A DNA stretch of 63,054 bases from NCBI GenBank assembly GCA_001771935.1, contig MERD01000040.1:43401-106454 (forward strand), in the 5' to 3' direction. Below, one piece after another: positions 57,070-63,054 of this stretch (position 1 is its first letter; each line of letters opens with the position of its first letter). Both the position numbers and the translations under genes were made by a program. The DNA comes from Betaproteobacteria bacterium RIFCSPLOWO2_02_FULL_67_26 (GTDB lineage: Bacteria; Pseudomonadota; Gammaproteobacteria; Burkholderiales; SG8-41). The notes under the pieces were generated by a model that worked only from the letters and a program-made list of their open reading frames with translations, ran no database searches and had not been told where the DNA came from.

Positions 57070-57604
57070 CGAGGCTTTTCCGCAGCAATTCCGTTACCGA
57101 GAGTTCTTCCGCCCAGCGCTCAAGATACTTGCGATCCGCGCCGCCCGCAAGGAGCGCCCGCACATCGCGCATCTGCATTTCCGAGCCCGAATCCCCGGCC
57201 CAGGCAAGCTTGGACAGGATCAGGTCTTCGCGGCTCACGATCCAGGCCTCGAAGCCCGGCATACGGACACGCTGACGGCGCCCGAATTCGTGCCGCCGGT
57301 AAGGCGTGTCCTTGCGAACGATGAAGTCGAGCTTGACGAGCTGGCCGAGGTGCAGCACGTTGAACATGCCGCCGCCGGCGATGGCGCGGGCGATGTCCGC
57401 CTCCGAAGCGTAGTAATCCGGCGCAAACAGCGCCGCCACCGGCTGCGCCAGGCGCCCCGCAAGCTCCACGACCAGATCGATGTCGCGCGTCATGCGCGGC
57501 TGCGCGTAGTAGCTCAGCGCGATCGAGCCGGTGAGCATGTAGGCGATTCCCGCGCGCTCGAGCCGCGTCGCGGCGTCCTGCAGAACTTCAAGCTCGGCCG
57601 TCAT
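57050..57604 (-). CDS. Nucleotidyltransferase-fold protein (AbiEii / DUF6036-like)
   Basis: A 184-residue protein: YMLTGSIALSYYAQPRMTRD then DIDLVVELAG gives the nucleotidyltransferase signature GS...RxTxDIDL. Later ISREDLILSKLAWAGDSGSE and MQMRDVRALL match the AbiEii-like end. It may transfer nucleotides or act as the toxin-like half of a pair with the 72-residue gene. No abortive-infection evidence beyond fold resemblance. Confidence 0.82.
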   Translation of the reverse strand: MTAELEVLQDAATRLERAGIAYMLTGSIALSYYAQPRMTRDIDLVVELAGRLAQPVAALFAPDYYASEADIARAIAGGGMFNVLHLGQLVKLDFIVRKDTPYRRHEFGRRQRVRMPGFEAWIVSREDLILSKLAWAGDSGSEMQMRDVRALLAGGADRKYLERWAEELSVTELLRKSLDAGHDT

Positions 57605-57672
57605 GTTGACGACTATACTGCCGAAACCCGGTGACGGCTGGCGACTGACGGGGCGAAATCACCCATCACTCA

Positions 57673-58896
57673 TCACCCATCACTCATCACCTCAGGGCGC
57701 GGCACGGCCCGCGCCAGCGCGATGAACAGCAATCCCGCGGCGACCCATAGCACGAAGGGAGTCCATTCCAGGGCCGGGGCGATGCCCTGGACCTTGTTGA
57801 TCTCCAGCGCAACCACAGCGATCCGCCCGAGCGCGGCGGCCGCCAGCACTGCGAAGAGCAGCCCCAGCGCCAGGCCCTCGCGCCCGGTGCGGCCGTACTC
57901 CAGCGCGGCGGTGAAGCTCGCCATCAGGATGCAGCCCCAGGCGCCGCCCGCCACGAACTGCACAGCGAGGAGCGTGTCGAGATCACGGACGAACGCGCCC
58001 GCGAGCGAGGCGCCGCCGCCGATCAATGCCGCAATCGCGATCACGGGCAGTGTCCCGTGGCGGCCCGCAAGCACCGCCCCCGGGAACATCGCGAGATTGA
58101 ACCCGATCCAGAACACCGGCATCAGCCAGGGCAGGCGCTCGGGCGCGGCGACGCGCAGGTACTGCCCGGCGCTGTTGAGCGAAAAATGAATCTGGAAGCC
58201 CAGCGCGAGCAGCAGGCAGCCCGCGATGAACATCCACGAGCCCGCGGTGAGGCGCGCCGGCGCCCTTGCCGGCGGCGCGGCGGGCGCCGGTTGCCGGGCC
58301 AATGCCCGCTCGACCCAGATCAGTCCGGCGGTGGTGGCCAGCAACGTCAGGCTGGAGACGGCGAACGGCAGGCGCGGATCGAGGTTTTTCAGCGTGATGC
58401 CCAGGTACGGCGCGATCGCCCCGCCAATGGCAAGGCCGCTCAGCATCAGGGCATTCATCCACGGCACGCTGGGCGCTGCGGCGTGGCGTGACAGCAGGAC
58501 CCAGGGGGGAGCACGCAAGGCCGAGGAAGTCACCGTCCACACCAGGATCAACCCGAGCGATGCGGCAGGTGCGAGCGCGCCCCAGGCGGTGACCTGCGGA
58601 ATCAGCAGAAACGCAATACATGAAACCGTTGTCAGGCCGACGATGAGTGGGCCGATACGCCCCAGCGCCCGCCCCGCCCGGTCCGCCGCCACGCCGGTCA
58701 CCACGTCCATCACCACGAAGGTGAGCTGGTCGAGCAGCAGTATCCACGGCGCGTAGCGCCTGGGCAGCCCGGCGGCCTCCAGCAACCCGGGAAGGAAGAT
58801 GACGTAGATCGTCCAGCACGTGACGAACAGGAACTGGACGACGGCGAGATAGAGCGCCGCGCCGTTGGGCGAGCGGGGGGTGGCGGTGTCAGGCAT
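57673..58896 (-). CDS. MFS transporter
   Basis: A 407-residue polytopic protein with about 12 membrane segments, for example YLAVVQFLFVTCWTIYVIFL, LLLDQLTFVVMDVVTGVAAD (the loop 2-3 MFS motif) and LAVQFVAGGAWGCILMASF. The cargo is unknown. The last codons (VMSDG) come from a TGATGAGTGATGGG heptamer tandem repeat at the gene border, so the true C-terminus has probably drifted. Confidence 0.88.
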   Translation of the reverse strand: MPDTATPRSPNGAALYLAVVQFLFVTCWTIYVIFLPGLLEAAGLPRRYAPWILLLDQLTFVVMDVVTGVAADRAGRALGRIGPLIVGLTTVSCIAFLLIPQVTAWGALAPAASLGLILVWTVTSSALRAPPWVLLSRHAAAPSVPWMNALMLSGLAIGGAIAPYLGITLKNLDPRLPFAVSSLTLLATTAGLIWVERALARQPAPAAPPARAPARLTAGSWMFIAGCLLLALGFQIHFSLNSAGQYLRVAAPERLPWLMPVFWIGFNLAMFPGAVLAGRHGTLPVIAIAALIGGGASLAGAFVRDLDTLLAVQFVAGGAWGCILMASFTAALEYGRTGREGLALGLLFAVLAAAALGRIAVVALEINKVQGIAPALEWTPFVLWVAAGLLFIALARAVPRPEVMSDG

Positions 58897-59138
58897 AGGT
58901 TGTGCGGTATTTCACAGTGTCTGACCCGCCGCTGTCGAGATTTCGATCATGCATCGTCGAATGCGCGGACTGTCGTCCAGCCTTCGACATCATCCCGAAT
59001 CCCTTCCCGTCACCAGGCAAAAGTATAAATAACGTCAAAAACAAATAGTTACAATCATGAGCGCTCATGACCCGGCCATTGGCATGGAACCTGCAGGAGT
59101 ATGCGGCAGGAAACAAGACTGCTGCTCTGGAGAATGCC

Positions 59139-59366
59139 ATGGTGATCCATCTGAACGACTACCGCAAAGCGAAAACGGTGAAGCCGGCCGTGCAGGCCGG
59201 CATCGACGAAGAGGTGCTGTGCGTGAACTGGAACCCGGTGTTCAGCGTGGTTGCCCTGTCCTGCTACCAGACACCGCAGGAGCTGAGCCCGAACCTGCCC
59301 GAGGATTACGCAGCGGTGGAGCCGGCCTTCATCGACCGGGTCTACGCGCTCGCCAGCCAGATCTGA
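59139..59366 (+). CDS. Small hypothetical protein
   Basis: A 75-residue soluble protein: VIHLNDYRKAKTVKPAVQAG, VLCVNWNPVFSVVALSCYQT and AFIDRVYALASQI. GGAG lies six bases before ATG 59139, which decides the start over an open frame beginning at 59067. A strong terminator follows, showing it is a real transcription unit. Family not recognised. Confidence 0.7.
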   Translation: MVIHLNDYRKAKTVKPAVQAGIDEEVLCVNWNPVFSVVALSCYQTPQELSPNLPEDYAAVEPAFIDRVYALASQI

Positions 59367-59385
59367 ATTCTCGTCTCCCCCGGAG

Positions 59386-59422
59386 GCGGGCCGGTGCCTG
59401 ATTGGCCGGTCCGCTTTTTTTT
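59386..59422 (+). terminator. Intrinsic terminator after the 59139 gene
   Basis: GCGGGCCGG (59386-59394) pairs with CCGGTCCGC (59406-59414), a 9-bp stem with one G-T pair and an 11-base loop, followed at once by eight T (59415-59422). It is a textbook rho-independent terminator for the plus strand and abuts the stop end of the molybdenum-enzyme gene on the other strand. Confidence 0.88.
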
Positions 59423-61548
59423 CAGGCCAGCGCCGCCAGCACGCGATCCCGCGTGAACGGCATGTCCCGCAGCCTGACCCCCAGCGCATTGTGGATCGCG
59501 TTGGCGATCGCCGCCGCGGTGGGCCCCTGGGTCCCCTCGCCCGCGCCCAGCGGCGGCAGTTCGGGCCGGTTGACGATGGTCACTTCCACCTGCGGCGACT
59601 CCTCGAAGGTCAGTATCGGGTAGTCGTCCCAGTTGCTGGTCAGGATGCGGCTGCGGTCGTAGCGGACCGCCTCCTTGAGCGCCCAGCTCACGGTCTGGAT
59701 GATGCCGCCTTCCGTCTGGTTGATGATGCCGTCCGGGTTGATCACGAGGCCGGCGTCGATCGCCGCCCACGCGCGCCTGACGGAGAGTTCGTTGCCGGCC
59801 TCGATTTCGACGATCACCGCGACGTAGCAGGCGCCATTCTTGTAGCGCGCGAAACCGATGCCGCGGCCGCGCGCGCCGTCACCCTTTTCGCCCTTGCGCC
59901 ACCCCGCTTTCGCGGCGACGGTCTCGATCACGGCCCGCGCGCGCGCATCCTTCAGGTGGCGCAGGCGGAACTCGACCGGGTCGGCGCCTGCGGCAGCGGC
60001 CAGCTCGTCCATGAACGATTCGATGGCGAATACGTTGGCCGTGGCGCCCAGCGCGCGCAGTGCCGAGACCCGCACCGGCATGCGCTTCACCAGCCGGTTG
60101 GTGACCCGCTCATTCGGGAATTCGTAGATCGGGATGGCATTACGGTGGCTGCCGCCGCCGGGCAGCGGCGGATTGCGCGGGGGCGATGGCGGATGCGGTC
60201 GCGCGAGGTGCCATGCCGCGAGCAGGTTGACGCCGCCCAGCCCGTTGGGACGCGTGCTGTGCGAGTTGCTCCAGATATCCTCGGTCCAGTTGACGACGTT
60301 GCCCTGCGTGTCGAGGCCGGCCTTGAGCTTCACCACCATTGCCGGGCCGTACGGCTCCCAGTTGAATTCGTCCTCCCGCGTCCATTGGACCCGCACCGGC
60401 CGCCCGGGGACGGCGCGCGCGAGCAGCACGGCGTCGAGCGCGGCGTCGTCCGCCCCGTTGTGGCCATAGCAGCCCGCGCCATCCATATGAATTGCAGTGA
60501 TGCAATTCTCCTCGACACCCAGCACACCGGCCAGGTCGCGGCGCAGCGGAAAGATGCCCTGACTGTGCGTCCACACCGTGCAACGATCCGGGTCGAAGCG
60601 CGCCACGGCGCAAGACGGCCCGATGGAAGCGTGGGCGATATAGGGCCGCGTATATTCCGCGTCGAGCGTCTTCGCGGCGCGTGCCCCGGCTGCCGCATCC
60701 TGTTTCTCGCTGATAACCTGGTCCTCGGTCACCTCCCGCAGCAGGAAACGCGGGTCGGGCGTCTCCGGCAGGACGGTGGATTCCTCCCAGCGCGCGATGC
60801 GCTTGAGGCGCGTGAGCGCCCGTATGGCCTGCTCCTCCCGCCCGGCGATGACCCCGAGGAAGCTGCCGTCGCGCACCACGGCGACCACGCCCGGCAGCGC
60901 GCGCACCTCGGCTTCGTCGAGCCCGGCGAGCCGCGCGTCGTAGCTTGGTGGGCGGGCGACACGGCCATGCAGCATGCCCGGCAAGTCGAGGTCGTGGACG
61001 TAGATCGGCGCCCCGCTCACCTTGGCCGGAATGTCGCGCCGCGGAGCGGGGCTGCCGATAATGGTGTGGAGCGAAGCGGGCTTGGGCGCGATGTCGCCGG
61101 TCGCCTCGCGCGCGAGGAGATCGTCGGTCGCGATTTCCCAGTACGTGACGCTGCCGCCGGAGCGGGCCTTCACCACGCCGTCGGCCACCGAGAGCTGCTC
61201 GAGCGATACGCCGAGGCGAGCGGCGGCGCGCTGCAGGAGCAGGTCCCGCGCCTCAGCCGCCGCGTAGCGCAGCGCGGCGCCGCCGTCGGTGATGGACTGG
61301 CTGCCGGAAGTCATCCCCTCGTCCGGGCTGTAGGTGGTATCGGCCGGCGCGAGCCGGATGCGCTCGAGGGCAACGTCGAGCTCCTCGGCCACGATCTGCG
61401 CGAGCGCGGTCAGGATCCCCTGCCCGATCTCGACCTTGCCCGGAAACGCCGTGACCGTTCCGTCGCGGTTGATCTTCAGCCAGCGATCGAGCCGGCGGTT
61501 GGTGTTGAGGTTGCCGGGCAGCTTGCGGGGTGCTGGGGTTTGACTCAT
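59422..61548 (-). CDS. Xanthine dehydrogenase-family molybdopterin-binding large subunit
   Basis: A 708-residue molybdenum hydroxylase subunit. FPGKVEIGQGILTALAQIVA (MoCo region), GDIAPKPASLHTIIGSPAPR, SVRRAWAAIDAGLVINPDG and the catalytic Glu in PLGAGEGTQGPTAAAIANAI are seen. It forms a two-subunit enzyme with the adjacent 2Fe-2S protein, whose stop it overlaps (ATGA); no FAD subunit is present, as in isoquinoline-1-oxidoreductase-like enzymes, which use a cytochrome or other acceptor. The substrate is probably an N-heterocycle or aldehyde. Confidence 0.93.
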   Translation of the reverse strand: MSQTPAPRKLPGNLNTNRRLDRWLKINRDGTVTAFPGKVEIGQGILTALAQIVAEELDVALERIRLAPADTTYSPDEGMTSGSQSITDGGAALRYAAAEARDLLLQRAAARLGVSLEQLSVADGVVKARSGGSVTYWEIATDDLLAREATGDIAPKPASLHTIIGSPAPRRDIPAKVSGAPIYVHDLDLPGMLHGRVARPPSYDARLAGLDEAEVRALPGVVAVVRDGSFLGVIAGREEQAIRALTRLKRIARWEESTVLPETPDPRFLLREVTEDQVISEKQDAAAGARAAKTLDAEYTRPYIAHASIGPSCAVARFDPDRCTVWTHSQGIFPLRRDLAGVLGVEENCITAIHMDGAGCYGHNGADDAALDAVLLARAVPGRPVRVQWTREDEFNWEPYGPAMVVKLKAGLDTQGNVVNWTEDIWSNSHSTRPNGLGGVNLLAAWHLARPHPPSPPRNPPLPGGGSHRNAIPIYEFPNERVTNRLVKRMPVRVSALRALGATANVFAIESFMDELAAAAGADPVEFRLRHLKDARARAVIETVAAKAGWRKGEKGDGARGRGIGFARYKNGACYVAVIVEIEAGNELSVRRAWAAIDAGLVINPDGIINQTEGGIIQTVSWALKEAVRYDRSRILTSNWDDYPILTFEESPQVEVTIVNRPELPPLGAGEGTQGPTAAAIANAIHNALGVRLRDMPFTRDRVLAALA

Positions 61549-62015
61549 TTCGCGATTTCCTTCGCCGCGCGGTGGATGGCGCGCAGGATTCTCTGGTGCG
61601 TGCCGCACCGGCACAGGTTGCCCTTGAGGGCGGTGCGAATTTCCGCGTCCGAGGGGCGGGAATGGGTGTCGAGCAGGGCCTTGGCGGCCATGATGATCCC
61701 GGTCACGCAATAGCCGCACTGCGCCGCCTGCTCGTCGATGAAGGCCTGCTGCAACGGGTGCAGCTTGCCGTCCGGCGCGAGCCCCTCGATCGTGGTTACC
61801 GCCTTGCCCGCCGCCGCCGACAGCGGGAAGTCGCACGACTGGACCGGCTTTCCATCCACCAGCACCGTGCACGCGCCGCACTGGCCGAGGCCGCAGCCGA
61901 AGCGGGCGCCCTTCAGCTTGAGATCGTTGCGCAGGATGTAGAGCAGCGGTGTGTCGGGCTCCGCCGCGACCGAGTGGCTCTTTCCATTTACCTGGATCGT
62001 CGTCGTCACACTCAT
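61545..62015 (-). CDS. 2Fe-2S small subunit of a molybdenum hydroxylase
   Basis: A 156-residue protein with two 2Fe-2S clusters: GARFGCGLGQCGACTVLVDG with a downstream Cys in VQSCDFPL for the plant-ferredoxin-type cluster, and QCGYCVTG plus GNLCRCGTHQRI for the second. It transfers electrons from the molybdenum centre of the large subunit. Upstream in the same transcript; 4-base overlap with the large subunit gene. Confidence 0.95.
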   Translation of the reverse strand: MSVTTTIQVNGKSHSVAAEPDTPLLYILRNDLKLKGARFGCGLGQCGACTVLVDGKPVQSCDFPLSAAAGKAVTTIEGLAPDGKLHPLQQAFIDEQAAQCGYCVTGIIMAAKALLDTHSRPSDAEIRTALKGNLCRCGTHQRILRAIHRAAKEIAK

Positions 62016-62181
62016 CCTTCAGTCCGGCGCGTGCCGGGCTTATCAAGAAAAAACAGCAGCTTATTTATTTGCCTCTGTAACCGGGACGGTCCCATGCGGC
62101 GACGCCCGGCTCCAGGCTCGTTTTTTTAAATGTTTAGGTCTATACTAAAACGCGTCTACGTTGGCATGGAGGAAGCCGCCC

Positions 62182-62391
62182 ATGATACATACCGCCGACG
62201 TCGAGGGTCTCAAGCAAAAGATTCACCAGTTGCATATAGAGCACCGAGACCTCGATGACGTCATCTCCCGCTTGTCGCACAGCCACGCCCAGGACCAGAT
62301 CCAGTTGCAGCGCCTCAAGAAACGCAAGCTCTTCCTGAAAGACCAGATCGCGATGCTCGAGCGCCAGCTCGAGCCCGATATCCCCGCCTAG
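62182..62391 (+). CDS. YdcH-like (DUF465) small coiled-coil protein
   Basis: A 69-residue protein: VEGLKQKIHQLHIEHRDLDD, VISRLSHSHAQDQIQLQRLK and KRKLFLKDQIAMLERQLEPD, the DUF465/YdcH pattern of an L.E.H..L...I helix pair and KKRKL.LKD.I. GGAGG lies nine bases before the ATG at 62182. Predicted all-helical and probably coiled-coil; function unknown across the family. Confidence 0.9.
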   Translation: MIHTADVEGLKQKIHQLHIEHRDLDDVISRLSHSHAQDQIQLQRLKKRKLFLKDQIAMLERQLEPDIPA

Positions 62392-62395
62392 CCCC

Positions 62396-62420
62396 GTTCC
62401 GGGATTCCACGTCCCGGAAC
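62396..62420. terminator. Perfect inverted repeat between convergent genes
   Basis: GTTCCGGGA (62396-62404) and TCCCGGAAC (62412-62420) form a 9-bp perfect stem with a 7-base loop, placed between the YdcH-like stop at 62391 and the dsbB stop at 62422. It is likely a two-way terminator, although no long T-run follows on either side. Confidence 0.6.
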
Positions 62421-62421
62421 C

Positions 62422-62949
62422 TCATGCCCCGGCCCGCGCGCGCTGCAGGCCCAGCACGATAAGGTACACGGAGAAGGCACCCAGCAACACGAACCATACC
62501 AGCGACCAGCCGGCGATGGTGAGTCCCAGGAACTTCCAGCCGGCCTCGGCGCACTGCCCGCTGCCGGCCAGGATCTTCTCGAGCGCCTGCCCCAGCGGAA
62601 ACTTTCTGAACGTGAATTCCAGCCCGGGCCCGCATTCCGGCACCCGGTCTGGCGGCAGGTGCTGCAGCCAGACGTGGCGGCCGGCGATTGCCGCGCCGAT
62701 TCCCGCCGTCGCCGTCAGTAGCCCACCGTAGACCAGTGCACCCACGCGTCCCGGCCCGTGCAAAGCCGCAACCAGGAACCAGGCCATCAGCGCCAGGTAT
62801 ACCGTGCGCTGCAGGATGCACAGCGGGCACGGGTCCTGGTACTCGTAGTACTGAAGGTAAAGGGCGAACCCGATCAGCCCGGCGCAGGCGAGGAAGCCGA
62901 GCGCGTAGCCCAGTCGCGGCATCAAAGGTAGGCCGGCAATCGTCCGCAT
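62422..62949 (-). CDS. dsbB: Disulfide bond formation protein B
   Basis: A 175-residue inner-membrane protein with four membrane segments. The first active pair is CPLC in YQDPCPLCILQRTVY; the second is the loop pair around PECGPGLEF and GSGQCAEAGWKFLG. DsbB reoxidises periplasmic DsbA and passes electrons to quinone. A start at an ATG nine codons downstream is possible. The gene converges with the YdcH-like gene. Confidence 0.95.
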   Translation of the reverse strand: MRTIAGLPLMPRLGYALGFLACAGLIGFALYLQYYEYQDPCPLCILQRTVYLALMAWFLVAALHGPGRVGALVYGGLLTATAGIGAAIAGRHVWLQHLPPDRVPECGPGLEFTFRKFPLGQALEKILAGSGQCAEAGWKFLGLTIAGWSLVWFVLLGAFSVYLIVLGLQRARAGA

Positions 62950-63009
62950 GCGGCGTAAGTTTACCCAATCCCGGTTGTGCGGCGCGATAGCGCGCCGTAC
63001 ACTCGGTTC

Positions 63010-63054
63010 ATGATCACCGTGGCGCCCGGCGTCGCGCTCGACGAGAGCGAGATC
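63010..63054 (+). CDS. arfB: ArfB/YaeJ-like ribosome-rescue peptidyl-tRNA hydrolase (partial, start only)
   Basis: Only the first 15 codons are visible: MITVAPGVALDESEI, the typical beginning of ArfB (compare the family start M-I-x-I-x-x-x-x-x-L-D-E-S-E-L). The GGQ motif that would prove it lies beyond the window. ArfB releases stalled peptides from ribosomes lacking a stop codon. Divergent from dsbB across about 60 bases. Confidence 0.7.
   Translation, partial: MITVAPGVALDESEI

Overview
The window is a GC-rich bacterial chromosome segment, most likely from a betaproteobacterium (Burkholderiales or a relative). The grounds are three Bug/TctC-type tricarboxylate-receptor genes, a tctCBA transporter set, DUF6279 and YdcH-like genes, ispD next to ispF, dsbB, and dense catabolic oxidoreductase genes. 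No rRNA, tRNA, integrase or CRISPR array was recognised. The window starts inside a cyclic-nucleotide-binding gene and ends 45 bases into an arfB-like ribosome-rescue gene.

Left part (1-13.3 kb): a housekeeping block (thpR, ispF, ispD), the AmmeMemoRadiSam trio (amrB, amrA, amrS), a lytic transglycosylase, an apparently exported methyltransferase, a toxin-antitoxin-like pair, a decayed RAYT transposase start, a tctCBA-type operon, a nucleotide-exchange-like membrane transporter and a Tat-exported aldo/keto reductase.

Selenoprotein pair (13.28-15.25 kb, minus strand): two adjacent genes each carry an in-frame TGA at a Sec-Gly-Ser motif, followed at once by a potential hairpin. One is a UGSC-family selenoprotein. 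The other is a thioredoxin-like domain joined through the TGA to a roughly 370-residue domain. Each would wrongly be split in two by an annotation that reads TGA as stop. Two Tat-dependent aldo/keto reductase paralogues flank the pair.

Middle part (16.5-39.5 kb): scattered catabolic genes (Ldh-type dehydrogenase, YbdL-like aminotransferase, racemase-fold protein without its cysteines, dienelactone hydrolase, SDR, 2-hydroxyacid dehydrogenase). Then comes a long minus-strand run from 39543 to 27585: alpha/beta hydrolase, Bug receptor, M24 protein, 2-oxoacid dehydrogenase E1-alpha, E1-beta and E2, double rhodanese, beta-hydroxyacid dehydrogenase, aldo/keto reductase, FMN alpha-hydroxyacid oxidase and a second M24 protein. 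It looks like a pathway for one unidentified substrate, with no E3 gene in view.

RHS island (39.8-53.2 kb, all minus strand, more AT-rich than its flanks): a Sec-exported RHS protein of 1284 residues lacks the normal C-terminal RHS core and ends in an Ig-like domain. Downstream, five separate genes each supply the missing core (starting at HTDVAGSPVAATD) behind their own signal peptide, each with a different C-terminal toxin-like tip and each followed directly by a candidate immunity gene. One of those is a recognisable Imm53. Seven small secreted paralogues flank the array. I read this as a split RHS polymorphic-toxin system with interchangeable cap-plus-toxin proteins, and it is the strongest candidate for an undescribed system here.

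Right part (53.4-63 kb): a periplasmic unknown, an intergenic stretch with DnaA-box-like sites, a membrane/spermidine-synthase fusion, a nucleotidyltransferase pair, an MFS transporter, a small conserved unknown with a clear terminator, a two-subunit molybdenum hydroxylase, a YdcH-like protein, dsbB and the start of arfB.

Gene borders repeatedly carry short-period tandem repeats (7-12 bp units) that sometimes supply start or stop codons. Several convergent borders also carry inverted repeats.
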